DNA of 64,000 nt from Brachybacterium tyrofermentans. GTDB lineage: Bacteria > Actinomycetota > Actinomycetes > Actinomycetales > Dermabacteraceae. This document shows, one piece after another, positions 40,638 to 50,381 of this stretch. The DNA is taken from positions 1 to 64,000 of the forward strand of contig NZ_JABUXW010000008.1 in NCBI RefSeq assembly GCF_014897585.1, written 5' to 3'. Every line of letters begins with the position of its first letter. Positions within the stretch are counted from its first letter, which is position 1. The translations under genes were made by a program, and so were the position numbers. A model generated the notes under the pieces. That model did no database searches, had not been told where the DNA came from, and saw only the letters and a program-made list of their open reading frames with translations.

Positions 40638-41480
40638 CTACTTCGACGAGCTCTTCGTGTCCTTCTCGGACTTCTTGGGCTTCTTGTCCTCGGTGCCCTC
40701 TTCGCCCGTCTCCAGCGCCTTCTGCTCCTTGCGGGCCAGCACTGCGGCACCGATGATCCCGGCCTCGTTGCGCAGCTTCGCCGGGACGATCTCGGCCTTC
40801 AGATCCAGCAGCGGCAGGAACTTCTCGTGCTTCTTCGAGACGCCGCCGCCCACGATGATCTTCGTCGGCGAGAACAGGAACTCGATGTGGGAGAAGTACT
40901 CCTGCAGGCGCCCGCCCCAGGTCTCCCAGTCCAGGTCCTCCTTCTCACGGATGGAGCTGGCCATGTACTTCTCGGCGTCGTCGTCGTGCAGCAGCACGTG
41001 CCCGAGCTCGGTGTTGGGGACCAGCTTCCCGTCCACGAACATCGCACTGCCCACTCCGGTGCCCAGGGTGATCACCAGGACGACCCCGGAGGACTTGCGA
41101 CCCGCGCCGAACTCCATCTCGGCGATGCCCGCTGCATCGGCGTCGTTGACCACGAAGACGTCGTGACCGGTGCGTTCGGTGAGCAGCGCATCGACGTCGG
41201 TGTCGATCCAGGCGTCGTCGACGTTCGCCGCCGTGAGCGCGACGCCGTTCTGGATGACGGCGGGGAAGGTGACGCCCACCGGCATGCCGCCGGCGATGTC
41301 GTAGGAGCTGATGAGCTCGGCGACCGTGTCGGCGACCGCATCGGGTGTCGAGGGCTGCGGGGTCGTCAGACGGATCCTGTCCGCCACCAGATCGCCCTTC
41401 TTGAGATCGACGGGCGCGCCCTTGATCCCGCTCCCGCCGATGTCGATCCCGAACGCTGTGCGGTGCTTCGCCTTGGCCAT
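40638..41480 (-). CDS. ppgK: Polyphosphate glucokinase
   Basis: Start ATG at 41480 ([20 protein letters not shown]). The 280-residue ROK-fold kinase has the phosphate motif [12 protein letters not shown] at residues 9-20, the TFPAVIQNG segment, VVNDADAAG (catalytic Asp), [14 protein letters not shown] and [11 protein letters not shown]. These match actinobacterial PPGKs that phosphorylate glucose with polyphosphate or ATP. An added Lys/Glu/Ser-rich tail of about 30 residues ([19 protein letters not shown]) extends the C-terminus and may be disordered. Confidence 0.93.
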   Translation of the reverse strand: MAKAKHRTAFGIDIGGSGIKGAPVDLKKGDLVADRIRLTTPQPSTPDAVADTVAELISSYDIAGGMPVGVTFPAVIQNGVALTAANVDDAWIDTDVDALLTERTGHDVFVVNDADAAGIAEMEFGAGRKSSGVVLVITLGTGVGSAMFVDGKLVPNTELGHVLLHDDDAEKYMASSIREKEDLDWETWGGRLQEYFSHIEFLFSPTKIIVGGGVSKKHEKFLPLLDLKAEIVPAKLRNEAGIIGAAVLARKEQKALETGEEGTEDKKPKKSEKDTKSSSK

Positions 41481-41629
41481 CGCCACTCCTGATCGCGGTG
41501 AACCGGGCGGAGGGACCGCCCGGCGGGGCCCCGTCGTCGGGGCACCTACGGTGCGTTCACGATACCGGGATCCGGACGTGATCGGCCCCCGGGTCCGGGA
41601 ACCGGGCGGCGGGCCGTCGAGCGGGGGCG

Positions 41630-42517
41630 TCAGACGACGGTGAGGAGCTCGGGGCCCTCCGCGGTGATGAGCATCGTGTGCTCGAACTGGGCGGTGAAGG
41701 AGCGATCCTTCGTGACCACGGTCCAGCCGTCGTCCCACTGCTCCCAGGACTGCGAACCGATCGTCACCATGGGCTCGATCGTGAAGGTCATGCCCTCCTC
41801 GATGACGTCGTCGAACAGGGGCGCTGAGTCGTAGTGGGGGATGACGAGTCCGTTGTGGAAGCCCTCGGCGACGCCGTGCCCGGTGTAGTCCTGCACCGAC
41901 TCGTAGCCGTGGCGGGCCACGAACTTCTCGATCACGCGACCGATGACGTTGACCTGACGGCCGGGCTTGGCGACCTTCACCCCGCGCATCATCGCCTCGT
42001 GGGAGATGTCGATCAGCTGCTGCGCCCGCGGGTCGATGTCCCCGACCGCGAAGGTGGCGTTGGTGTCGCCGTGGACGCCGTGGAGGAAGGCGGTGACGTC
42101 GACGTTGAGGATGTCCCCGGACTGCATCACGGTGGAGTCGGGGATGCCATGGCAGATCACCTCGTTCAGGCTGGTGCAGCACGACTTCTCGAAGCCGAGG
42201 TAGCCGAGCGTCGAGGGATAGGCGCCGTTCTCGACCAGCACGTCATGCACCACGGCGTCGATGTGGTCCGTGGTGACGCCGGGCTCGGCGGCCTCACCGG
42301 CGGCCTGGAGTGCGAGGGCGGCGACGCGGCTCGCCTCGCGCACCCGCTCGATGATCTCGGGGGTCTGGACGCGGGGCCCGGAGTCGGAGACCGCCTCGTC
42401 CTTGCCCACGTACTCGGGGCGCTCGATGCGCGCGGGCACCGTGCGTCGGGGGCCGATGGTGCCGGGCACCAGCTCGTCGCGGCCTTCTGGACGGAACCAC
42501 ACCTGCTCTACAGTCAT
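41630..42517 (-). CDS. map: Methionine aminopeptidase
   Basis: Start ATG at 42517 ([19 protein letters not shown]). The 295-residue type I enzyme has an N-terminal extension of about 40 residues usual in actinobacteria, then the pita-bread fold with the five metal ligands: NVDVTAF (Asp), GDTNATF (Asp), YTGHGVAEG (His), FTIEPMV (Glu) and AQFEHTML (Glu). It also has EVICHGIPD, the substrate His. It removes initiator Met from new proteins. Diverges from the small gene at 42555. Confidence 0.95.
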   Translation of the reverse strand: MTVEQVWFRPEGRDELVPGTIGPRRTVPARIERPEYVGKDEAVSDSGPRVQTPEIIERVREASRVAALALQAAGEAAEPGVTTDHIDAVVHDVLVENGAYPSTLGYLGFEKSCCTSLNEVICHGIPDSTVMQSGDILNVDVTAFLHGVHGDTNATFAVGDIDPRAQQLIDISHEAMMRGVKVAKPGRQVNVIGRVIEKFVARHGYESVQDYTGHGVAEGFHNGLVIPHYDSAPLFDDVIEEGMTFTIEPMVTIGSQSWEQWDDGWTVVTKDRSFTAQFEHTMLITAEGPELLTVV

Positions 42518-42554
42518 ACCCACCAGTCTCTCATCGACGCGGAAGGAGACCGAC

Positions 42555-42749
42555 GTGACCGACGGCACGGAGTTCTTTTACAACCTCAGCACGGGCAGCG
42601 TGGAGGAGGGTCGGCAATCACCGGCGACGGACCTGATGGGCCCGTACGCCTCGCGCGCGGAGGCACAGCAGGCGCTGAAGACCGCTGCGGCCCGCAACGA
42701 GAAGTGGGAGCAGGACGACGATGCCTGGGAGGGCACCGACGAGGCGTAG
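42555..42749 (+). CDS. Small conserved actinobacterial protein (SPOR-type)
   Basis: A GTG at 42555 with GGAAGGAG upstream opens 64 codons: [20 protein letters not shown], a [17 protein letters not shown] segment and a [10 protein letters not shown] ending. A small protein with this YNL.TG.VE.G and MGPY..r.EA pattern is found divergent from map in many Micrococcales and is often labelled a SPOR-domain protein. Its function is not established. Confidence 0.8.
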   Translation: MTDGTEFFYNLSTGSVEEGRQSPATDLMGPYASRAEAQQALKTAAARNEKWEQDDDAWEGTDEA

Positions 42750-42789
42750 TGCCTGGCGGGCATCGCCTCGCGGAACGTCCCGGGCAGGG

Positions 42790-42837
42790 CACCGCCCCGG
42801 TGACCACGAGCAGGTTCTCGCGGTCACCGGGGCGGTG
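42790..42837. terminator. Terminator between the small SPOR-type gene and panB
   Basis: CACCGCCCCGGTGACC pairs with GGTCACCGGGGCGGTG, a perfect 16-bp stem. It separates the converging genes ending at 42749 and 42866. Confidence 0.85.
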
Positions 42838-42865
42838 TCATGCGGCGGGCGGAGCGCGGTGCTGA

Positions 42866-43693
42866 TCAGTCGAAGGAGTGCTCGGGTCCGGGATAGGAGC
42901 GCTCGGCGACCTCGACCCGGTACTGCTCGGCGGCGTGGGTGAGGTCACGGCGCAGATCCGCGAACGCCTTGACGAACTTCCCGTGGAAACCGGACAGGCC
43001 CGCCATGTCCTGCCACACCAGCACCTGGCCGTCGCAGGACGGCCCTGCCCCGATCCCGATCGTCGGGACCGTCACCACCTCGGTGATGCGTGCGGCGACC
43101 TGTGCAGGGACGAGCTCGAGCACGATCGCGGAGGCGCCGGCCTCCTGGATCGCCAGGGCATCCTCGGCCAGCTGATCGGCTCCGGCGGCATCCCGGCCCT
43201 GGACCCGGTGCCCGGAGAGCGCATTGACCGACTGCGGGGTGAACCCGAGGTGGCCCATCACCGGGATCCCGGCCTCGACGAGCGCGCGGATCTGCGGCAC
43301 GATCGCGCGCCCGCCCTCGAGCTTGACCATCTCCGCACCGGCGCGGATCAGCTCGACGCCATGGCGCACGGCGTCGGCCGGGCCGGTCTCGTAGGTGCCG
43401 AAGGCCAGATCTGCCACGATGAGCGGGCGGTGCACGCTACGGGCCACGGCACCGGTGAAGGTGAGCATGTCCTGATGGGTGGTCGCGGTGGTCGAGGAAT
43501 GGCCGAGCACCGTGGTGCCCACGGAGTCACCGATCAGCAGCACGTCGATCCCGGCCGCCTCGAAGGCCTGCGCCGAGTACTGGTCGTAGGCCGTCAGCAT
43601 CGAGAAGGGACGCCCGCGGTCCTTGGCGTCGTGCAGATGACGGATACGGACCTTGGCCGGGCCGACGGGGCCGGTGCCGGAGGGGGTGCTCAC
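42866..43693 (-). CDS. panB: 3-methyl-2-oxobutanoate hydroxymethyltransferase
   Basis: Start taken at the GTG at 43693 with AGGAG six bases upstream. The 275-residue TIM-barrel enzyme has the PanB motifs: FSMLTAYDQYSA, LLIGDSVGTTVLGH, VADLAFGTYE, VKLEGG, MGHLGFTPQSV, VLELVPAQVA (catalytic Glu) and TIGIGAGPSCDGQVLVWQD. It makes ketopantoate for pantothenate and CoA. It is a single gene here. Confidence 0.95.
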   Translation of the reverse strand: MSTPSGTGPVGPAKVRIRHLHDAKDRGRPFSMLTAYDQYSAQAFEAAGIDVLLIGDSVGTTVLGHSSTTATTHQDMLTFTGAVARSVHRPLIVADLAFGTYETGPADAVRHGVELIRAGAEMVKLEGGRAIVPQIRALVEAGIPVMGHLGFTPQSVNALSGHRVQGRDAAGADQLAEDALAIQEAGASAIVLELVPAQVAARITEVVTVPTIGIGAGPSCDGQVLVWQDMAGLSGFHGKFVKAFADLRRDLTHAAEQYRVEVAERSYPGPEHSFD

Positions 43694-43984
43694 GATGTGC
43701 TCCTGGGCGAAGGGGTGGGATGTTCGGGCCGACGCCTTCCCGAGGAGGCGCCCGCGCCGACTGCAACGCATGTTCCGTGCGACGCCAGCCTATCCGCGCC
43801 CGTCGGATGCATCGTCGACCGTTCGCGGGCGTCGACGACGTACCGATCTCCGGACCGCGAACTGGACCTGTGGTGATCACGAAGCCACAACATGGGCACT
43901 CCTCCCCATGACGCTCCGTGTCGTGGTGTGGCAATCTACTCGGAGCCGGTACGACCGCTGGCACCGATGAGGGAGGACAAGAAC

Positions 43985-44629
43985 ATGACGTCGATCATGC
44001 GCAGGACAGTTCGTGGAGCCGCAGCAGGCTTGGGGGCGCTTGCGATCGTCGCCGGTGCCGCGGCATGTGGGGGCAGCGAGTCGACCGAGGAGAAGCCTGC
44101 GGCCGAGCAGGAGCAGCCGGCCGAGGAGGAGCAGCCTGCCGAGGAGAAGGAGCCTGCAGCCGAGGAGGAGCCCGCAGCGGAGGAGGAATCCGCCGCTGAC
44201 GAAGGCGAGAAGGCTGCGGAGGACGCCGCCGAGGAGGGCGAGGACGTCGCTGACGACGAGGGCGACGCTGACGCCGCGGAGTCGGGTGACTCCGCTCCGC
44301 TCGAGGAAGCGGACCTGACCGCCGCAGGCGACCGATTCCTCGAGTTCATCCAAGTGATGGATGACGGTGATGGAGAGGCGGCATGTGGCTTCTTCCTGGA
44401 TCCGACCACGGGCGAGCCTGTGTCCGGTGAGGTGCTCACCCAGTGCGGCGAGCAGCTCGCGCCGAGCATGGAGAGCATGGAGCCCGGCAGCATGGATATT
44501 CTCGAGCGGTCGATGATCGAGACCACCGACAACGGCGATGGAACGGTCGCGGTGAACATGATGGGTACGGACTTCCCGTACACGATGATGCAGGACTCCA
44601 CCGGCGAGTGGTACCTCTCCCTCAGCTGA
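43985..44629 (+). CDS. Secreted lipoprotein with acidic repeat linker
   Basis: Start ATG at 43985 with GGGAGG upstream. The 214-residue product has a lipoprotein signal peptide: MTSIMRRTVRG, hydrophobic core LGALAIVAGAAA and the lipid-modified Cys in AAACGG. A 70-residue linker of Glu/Pro/Ala repeats (AAEEEPAAEEES and similar) follows. The C-terminal domain (residues about 105-214) has two Cys (EAACGFF and LTQCGEQ) likely to form a disulfide and ends with FPYTMMQDSTGEWYLSL. Anchored outside the membrane; function unknown. The linker DNA is repetitive and could vary in length. Confidence 0.85.
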   Translation: MTSIMRRTVRGAAAGLGALAIVAGAAACGGSESTEEKPAAEQEQPAEEEQPAEEKEPAAEEEPAAEEESAADEGEKAAEDAAEEGEDVADDEGDADAAESGDSAPLEEADLTAAGDRFLEFIQVMDDGDGEAACGFFLDPTTGEPVSGEVLTQCGEQLAPSMESMEPGSMDILERSMIETTDNGDGTVAVNMMGTDFPYTMMQDSTGEWYLSLS

Positions 44630-44654
44630 GCGGGTCGTGACGCTCTTCGGCGAA

Positions 44655-44685
44655 CGCCCCGACATCCACTGCGGATGTCGGGGCG
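44655..44685 (+). terminator. Terminator of the lipoprotein gene
   Basis: CGCCCCGACATCC pairs with GGATGTCGGGGCG, a perfect 13-bp stem with a 5-base loop, 25 bases after the lipoprotein stop. Confidence 0.88.
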
Positions 44686-44728
44686 TCGTGCTGTCGTCGA
44701 CGGGCACGACCTGAGGCAGACTGAGCGC

Positions 44729-46066
44729 ATGGAACATCTCCACGACGACGTCATCCGAACGGTCTCCGATCGCGACGTGCGGTTCATCCGCCTGTGGTTC
44801 TGCGATATCGCGGGGACGCTGAAGTCCATCGCGATCTCTCCGTCGGACCTCGAAGCGGCGTTCACCGAGGGCATCGGGATCGACGGCTCCACGATCGAGG
44901 GCCTCACCCGCAGCTACGAGTCGGACATGATCCTGCGCCCGGACCCCGGCACCTTCGAGCTGCTGTCGTGGCGCGGCGAGGCCAACGCGACCGGCCGGAT
45001 GATGTGCGATGTGCTCACCCCGGACGGCGAGCCAGCCGCTTCGGACCCCCGCCGCGTGCTGCGCGAGGCGCTCTCCCGCGCCGAGGAGAAGGGCCTGGAG
45101 TTCTACGCCCATCCCGAGATCGAGTTCTACCTCTTCGAGCAGCCGTACCGGCAGGGCGAGAAGCTGCGCCCGATCGACAGCGCGGGATACTTCGACCACG
45201 TGCACCGCGGGCAGGGGCAGGACTTCCGTCGGACCGCGATCCAGCACCTGGAGGCGATGAACATCCAGGTCGAGTTCTCCCACCACGAGAACGGTCCCGG
45301 CCAGAACGAGATCGACCTGCGCTACGCCGATGCGCTCACCACGGCGGACAACATCGTCACCCTCCGCACGGTCGTCAAGGAGGTCGCCCTGTCGATGGGA
45401 CAGGTCGCGACCTTCATGCCCAAGCCGATGATCGACCAGCCCGGCTCGGGCATGCACACCCACCTGTCGATGTTCCAGGGCGGCAAGAACGCCTTCCACG
45501 AGCCGGGCGCCGAGTACGGCCTCTCCCGCATCGGCCGGCAGTTCATCGCCGGGCTGCTGCGCCATGCTCCCGAGTACAGCGCGGTCACCAACCAGTGGGT
45601 GAACTCCTACAAGCGGCTGTGGGGCGCGCAGGAGGCCCCGAGCTACATCTGCTGGGGCCACAACAACCGCTCCGCGCTGGTTCGGGTGCCGTTCCACAAG
45701 CCCACCAAGGGGACCAGCTCCCGCGTCGAGTTCCGGGGGCTGGACTCGTCCGCCAACCCCTATCTCGCCTTCGCCGCCCTGCTGGCCGCCGGGATGGCGG
45801 GCATCGAGGGGGAGTACGAGCTGCCCGAGGGCGCCGAGGATGCGGTCTGGGACCTCTCCGAGCGGGAGCGCCGTGCCATGGGCATCGAACCGCTGCCCAC
45901 CGACCTGTTCCGCGCGCTGGAGAACTTCGAGAGCTCGGAGCTGATGGCGGCGACCCTCGGCGAGCAGGTCTTCGAGTTCTTCCTGCGCGATAAGAAGCAG
46001 GAATGGGATCGCTACCGCGAACAGGTGACCGATCACGAGCTGGCCTCGACCTTCAGCCGGGTCTGA
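44729..46066 (+). CDS. glnA2: Type I glutamine synthetase (GlnA2-like)
   Basis: Start ATG at 44729 (MEHLHDDVIRTVSDRDVRFI). The 445-residue protein has the type I synthetase motifs: VRFIRLWFCDIAGTLKS, FYAHPEIEFYLF, VEFSHHENGPGQNEID, GQVATFMPKPM, GSGMHTHLS and KGTSSRVEFRGLDSSANPYL. It is shorter than GlnA1 and its C-terminal region (LPTDLFRALENF) lacks the tyrosine that GlnE adenylylates. It matches actinobacterial GlnA2, whose role overlaps that of GlnA1. It precedes glnE by 54 bases. Confidence 0.93.
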   Translation: MEHLHDDVIRTVSDRDVRFIRLWFCDIAGTLKSIAISPSDLEAAFTEGIGIDGSTIEGLTRSYESDMILRPDPGTFELLSWRGEANATGRMMCDVLTPDGEPAASDPRRVLREALSRAEEKGLEFYAHPEIEFYLFEQPYRQGEKLRPIDSAGYFDHVHRGQGQDFRRTAIQHLEAMNIQVEFSHHENGPGQNEIDLRYADALTTADNIVTLRTVVKEVALSMGQVATFMPKPMIDQPGSGMHTHLSMFQGGKNAFHEPGAEYGLSRIGRQFIAGLLRHAPEYSAVTNQWVNSYKRLWGAQEAPSYICWGHNNRSALVRVPFHKPTKGTSSRVEFRGLDSSANPYLAFAALLAAGMAGIEGEYELPEGAEDAVWDLSERERRAMGIEPLPTDLFRALENFESSELMAATLGEQVFEFFLRDKKQEWDRYREQVTDHELASTFSRV

Positions 46067-46120
46067 GACCCCGGGAGCTCCTGCCTGCACCTGCCCGCAC
46101 CTGACCTCGAGGGAGCGCAT

Positions 46121-49100
46121 ATGACGATCGAACCACCCACGACGACCGGCGCCCTCGCCCGGCTGGGATTCAGCAGCACCGACCGTGTCCACCGTTTCCT
46201 CGCCGAGCCCGTGCTCGCCGCACTGGGCTCCCGTGGGCCCGCCCGCCTCGGGGCGACGGCCGACGGCGATGATGCCGTGCTCGGCCTGCTGCGCCTGGCG
46301 GAATCCGCCCACGAGAGCGGGCAGTCGGCGCTGATGGACGACTTCCTCGCCTCCGTCGGCACGCCCGGCAGCCATGGGGAACGGCTGATCCGTCTGCTGG
46401 GCACCTCGGTCGCGCTCGGTGACTTCCTCGCACGCCATCCCGAGCGGCTCGAGTCGCTGCGGGAGGGCGATGATCAGCTGACGCTGCCGGCGGCGAGGGT
46501 CCGCGAGATGCTGCTGGCGGCCGTCGACGCCGATCCGTCGGCCGAACTCCCGGTGGCGGGGGCGGGCGCGCGGGAGATGCGCGATGCGCTGCGCATCGCG
46601 TACCACGAGCGCCTGGTGCAGATCGCCGCCGCGGATGTCATGGCCCCCTCGCCGACGGCGCTGCAGCCCCAGGTCTCCGCGGCGATCAGCGATCTCGCCG
46701 ACGCCGCCCTGGACGCGGCCGCGGCGATCGCCCGGGCGGCGGTCGACGGGCACGAGAAGGTGCGCTGGGCCGTGATGGCGATGGGCAAGACGGGCGCCCG
46801 CGAGCTCAACTTCATCTCCGATGTCGACGTCATGCACGTGGTCGCCCCGGCCCAGGACGTGGCCCCGGGGGAGCCGGCGGACGAGGAGGAGCTCGTCGTC
46901 ATCGGATCAGCCCTGGCCCGCGAGCTGGCGCGGGCCTGCTCGGATCGCACCTCCGAGGGGTCCCTGTGGCAGGTCGACGCGAACCTGCGCCCGGAGGGCA
47001 AGGACGGCCCGCTGGTGCGCACCATCGATTCCTACGCGCACTACTACGAGCAGTGGGCGAAGTCCTGGGAGTTCCAGGCCCTGCTCAAGGCCCGCGCCGC
47101 CGCAGGTGACACGGAGCTCGGCGCCCGTTTCGAGGAGCTCGTCGAGCCCTGGATCTGGCAGGCCTCCACCCGTGACAGCTTCGTCGAGGACACCCGTGCC
47201 ATGCGTCGCCGCGTCGTCGCGCACATCCCGCGCGGCGAGGTGGATCGCAACATCAAGCTCGGCCCCGGCGGGCTGCGCGACGTCGAGTTCACCGTGCAGC
47301 TGCTGCAGATGGTCCATGGCCGCACCGACGACCGCCTCCAGAGCCGATCCACCCTCGAGGCCCTCGCGCGGCTCGGGGAGGGCGGGTACATCTCCCGCGA
47401 CCACGTGGTGGAGATGGACGACGCCTATCGCTTCCTGCGCTGCGTGGAGCACCGCCTGCAGCTGCATCGCCTGCGCCGCACCCAGGTGCTGCCCACCTCC
47501 GGGGCGGACCTGCGCCGCCTCGCCCGCACCATGGGACTGAGCCGGGACGAGTTCGACAGGCAGTACAGCCGCACCCGGCGCCGCGTGAGGCAGCTGCACG
47601 AGGAGATCTTCTACAGGCCTCTGCTGGTGACCTCCTCCCAGCTCAGCGACGGACAGATCGCGCTGACGCCGGAGTCGGCGAAGGCTCGTCTCGCCGCGAT
47701 CGGCTATCGCGACGGCGCCCGCGCCCTCAGCCATATCTCCGCGCTGACCGGGGGCATCTCCCGGCGTGCGAAGATCCAGCGCCAGCTCCTGCCGGCCATG
47801 CTCGAATGGTTCGCCGACGGGATCGACCCCGACATGGGCCTGCTCGCCTTCCGTCGCATCTCCGACGAGATCGGCTCGGAGCACTGGTACCTGGGCCTGC
47901 TGAGGGACTCCGGGCTCGCCGCCAAACGGCTCACCCGGGTGCTCTCCGCCAGCCGCTTCGTCGGCGAGCAGCTCGAGAAGATCCCCGGTGCCGTGCGCTG
48001 GCTGGCCCGCGACGAGCACCTCAGGCCGCTGCCCCGCGACGTGCTGGGGCGCGAGTTCCTCGCCGTCATCTCGCGCGTGGACTCCGTCGAGGTGGCCCAG
48101 GACGTGCTGCGTCGCACCCGGCGCCGTGAACTGCTGCGCATCGCCCTGGCGCATCTGACCGGGGTGGCGACCCCGCGCGAGGTCGCCCGGGCGCTCACCG
48201 ATCTCGCCGAGGCTGTGCTCGAGGCGGGGCTGCTCGTGGCCTTCCACGTCGTCGCCCTGGAGCGGGAGGTGGTCGACGAGGACACGGAGACCCTGGACGA
48301 GGTGGACGTGGTCGACGTCGGCACCGCGAAGCGGCTGCGTGAGCGGCGTTCCGATCCGGCGCGCGCGCTCGGTGTGGAGATGGCGATCCTCGCGATGGGC
48401 AGCTTCGGGGCCCGGGAGATGGGTTACTCCTCCGATGCGGACGTCCAGTTCCTGGCGCTCGACCGCGGGGCCGGTGGGGCGACGGGGGAGATCGCGATCG
48501 CCGTCGCCACCCAGACCCAGCGGATCCTCAATGCCCCGGCCGCCGGTGCGGACATGAAGGTCAGCGCCGATCTGCGCCCCGAGGGCAAGATGGGCCCGCT
48601 GGCCCGCAGCATCGAGGCGTGGACGACCTACTACCGACGGGACGCCCAGACCTGGGAGAAGCAGGCCCTGCTGCGCGCCCGTCCGGTGGTGGCCTCCGAG
48701 GCGGTCGCCGCCGGGCTGCGGGAGGAGATGGATCGGCACCGCTACCCGTCGGGCGGCCTGGACGCGAGCGCGCGGCGCGAGATCACCCGGATGAAGGCTC
48801 GCGTGGAATCGGAGCGGCTGCCCCGCAACGCCGAGCCGTCCCGGCACGTGAAGCTGGGCCGCGGAGGGATGACCGACGTCGAGTGGAGCGCGCAGATCCT
48901 GGCCCTGGACCACGGGCACGAGATCGAGGGCCTGCGCACCACGTCGACGATGGATCAGCTCGAGGCCGCCGCCGAGGCGGAGCTCATCACCGGACGCGAG
49001 GCGCGGGAGCTCACGAAGGCCTGGGACCTGGCCTGGCAGGTGCGTCGCTGCCTGTTCCTGTGGAAGGGCCGGGAGGGGGACGTGCTCCCGTCGGACCGCA

Positions 49101-49234
49101 ACGAGCTGCGCGCCCTGGCCTGGCTGATCGACGGCGACGACTGCACCGCGTCGGACCTTGAGGAGCGGTACCTGCGCCGCACGAGGCGGGCCCGGATCAT
49201 CGCCGAGCGCCTCATCTTCGGCACCGAGGAGTGA
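46121..49234 (+). CDS. glnE: Glutamine synthetase adenylyltransferase / deadenylase
   Basis: A 1037-residue protein (usual length about 1000). It has two nucleotidyltransferase domains: the N-terminal deadenylase half with GKTGARELNFISDVDVMHV at about residues 224-242, and the C-terminal adenylyltransferase half with GSFGAREMGYSSDADVQF at about residues 766-783. Each half is followed by a helical bundle with a KLGPGGLRDVEF or KLGRGGMTDVEW motif. It modifies the adenylylation tyrosine of GlnA1, encoded at 55973-57403, in response to nitrogen status. The linkage to glnA2 is the usual actinobacterial arrangement. Confidence 0.95.
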   Translation: MTIEPPTTTGALARLGFSSTDRVHRFLAEPVLAALGSRGPARLGATADGDDAVLGLLRLAESAHESGQSALMDDFLASVGTPGSHGERLIRLLGTSVALGDFLARHPERLESLREGDDQLTLPAARVREMLLAAVDADPSAELPVAGAGAREMRDALRIAYHERLVQIAAADVMAPSPTALQPQVSAAISDLADAALDAAAAIARAAVDGHEKVRWAVMAMGKTGARELNFISDVDVMHVVAPAQDVAPGEPADEEELVVIGSALARELARACSDRTSEGSLWQVDANLRPEGKDGPLVRTIDSYAHYYEQWAKSWEFQALLKARAAAGDTELGARFEELVEPWIWQASTRDSFVEDTRAMRRRVVAHIPRGEVDRNIKLGPGGLRDVEFTVQLLQMVHGRTDDRLQSRSTLEALARLGEGGYISRDHVVEMDDAYRFLRCVEHRLQLHRLRRTQVLPTSGADLRRLARTMGLSRDEFDRQYSRTRRRVRQLHEEIFYRPLLVTSSQLSDGQIALTPESAKARLAAIGYRDGARALSHISALTGGISRRAKIQRQLLPAMLEWFADGIDPDMGLLAFRRISDEIGSEHWYLGLLRDSGLAAKRLTRVLSASRFVGEQLEKIPGAVRWLARDEHLRPLPRDVLGREFLAVISRVDSVEVAQDVLRRTRRRELLRIALAHLTGVATPREVARALTDLAEAVLEAGLLVAFHVVALEREVVDEDTETLDEVDVVDVGTAKRLRERRSDPARALGVEMAILAMGSFGAREMGYSSDADVQFLALDRGAGGATGEIAIAVATQTQRILNAPAAGADMKVSADLRPEGKMGPLARSIEAWTTYYRRDAQTWEKQALLRARPVVASEAVAAGLREEMDRHRYPSGGLDASARREITRMKARVESERLPRNAEPSRHVKLGRGGMTDVEWSAQILALDHGHEIEGLRTTSTMDQLEAAAEAELITGREARELTKAWDLAWQVRRCLFLWKGREGDVLPSDRNELRALAWLIDGDDCTASDLEERYLRRTRRARIIAERLIFGTEE

Positions 49235-49403
49235 GGTCGACGAGACCGAACATCTTCTGGCGAGGTGACGTGGGCGCGGTGCGCGGCGCGTCCGTCCCCA
49301 GCGCCCCCGCCGCGACTCCGGCACGTCGTACCGTGGTCGCTGTCCCTGCACCCTGTGCGGCCTCCGCACGCCATCGCACTCCGTCGCACCCTCCTGAGGA
49401 GCT

Positions 49404-50321
49404 ATGACCACCCCGAAGCTCAGCGCCGACACTCCGCGCGGCCGCATGTACCGACTCGAGCCCGACGGGCCGCTGCTGTACCCCTCGATCACGAATGTCG
49501 CGGGGATGCGGGCGAAGGACTTCCTGCAGGGCTGGTACGCCACCATGGCCTCGAAGCGCGCGCTGGAGATGTACTCCTGGCTGGACCGGAACCCCGATCG
49601 TGCCGCCGCCGAGATCTCCCGGGTCTCGCGGGACACCTGGGGCACCCAGAAGCGCATCGCCGCGGCCGCCCCGGAGTACACCCGCACCACCGCCGATTTC
49701 GGTACGCTCGTCCACGCCGCCTGCGAGCTGTGGGGCACCAGCGGCTCCCGGCCCTCCGACGCCGAGATCGGTGAGCTCGCCGACTCCATGCGCACGGCGC
49801 AAGGGGCGTTCGTGACGGAGAAGGATCCGCAGGCGCTCATCGCACGGGCTGGCATCCGCCTGGACGGCTACGGTCGGTTCCTGGAGGACTACCAGCCCGA
49901 GTTCGTCGAGATCGAGCAGACGGTCGTGAACCACACCGTGGGCTACGCCGGCACCACCGATGCGATCGTGCGGATCGGCAACACGCTGCTCAGCGCCGAT
50001 ATCAAGACCTCCAAGAAGGTGCGCGGCGACTACGCGCTGCAGGGCGTGGCCGTGTGCCGCGCCGAGGAGCTCCTGGACGACGACGGCACGCTGCGCGAGA
50101 TGCCGGAGCTCACGGGCGCGTTCATCATCCACCTGCCGGAGGCCGGCGGATACCGGGCCGTCCCCCTGCGCACCGGGGACGCCGAGTTCGAGGTGTTCCG
50201 CTCCCTGCGCAGCGCCTGGTCGTTCGAACCCGACGAGTGCGCGCTCGAGCCGAGCTCGGGGCCCAAGGATCTGCTGCTGTCGCTGCTGCGGGCCAAGGGT
50301 GGGATGGACGGGCTGGGCTGA
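49404..50321 (+). CDS. PD-(D/E)XK nuclease-family protein, phage-like
   Basis: Start ATG at 49404 with GAGGAG upstream. The 305-residue protein shares the motif order of the phage nuclease at 29872-30654: an N-terminal substrate-like strand (LLYPSITNVAGM), FGTLVHAACELWG, GYAGTTDAIVRIGN, LSADIKTSKKVRGDYALQ and the VAVCRAEEL segment, then ELTGAFIIHLPEAGGYRA. The catalytic Asp, D-x-K and Gln are kept. It is flanked by host genes, with no integrase or other phage gene nearby. It may be a domesticated phage exonuclease or a relic; function unknown. Confidence 0.8.
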   Translation: MTTPKLSADTPRGRMYRLEPDGPLLYPSITNVAGMRAKDFLQGWYATMASKRALEMYSWLDRNPDRAAAEISRVSRDTWGTQKRIAAAAPEYTRTTADFGTLVHAACELWGTSGSRPSDAEIGELADSMRTAQGAFVTEKDPQALIARAGIRLDGYGRFLEDYQPEFVEIEQTVVNHTVGYAGTTDAIVRIGNTLLSADIKTSKKVRGDYALQGVAVCRAEELLDDDGTLREMPELTGAFIIHLPEAGGYRAVPLRTGDAEFEVFRSLRSAWSFEPDECALEPSSGPKDLLLSLLRAKGGMDGLG

Positions 50322-50381
50322 CCTGCCGGGCCGGCGGCCCTGCCGGCTCAGGCCGGTCCGGACCGGTTCACGACATCGAGG

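Noticed and set aside
43877..46837. Long minus-strand open frame (986 codons) opposite the lipoprotein, glnA2 and glnE
   Set aside because: It is Arg/Gly/His-rich with no family pattern and lies antisense to strongly recognisable genes; a high-GC artefact.
46907..49855. Long minus-strand open frame (982 codons) opposite glnE
   Set aside because: Antisense to glnE motifs; composition is low-complexity.
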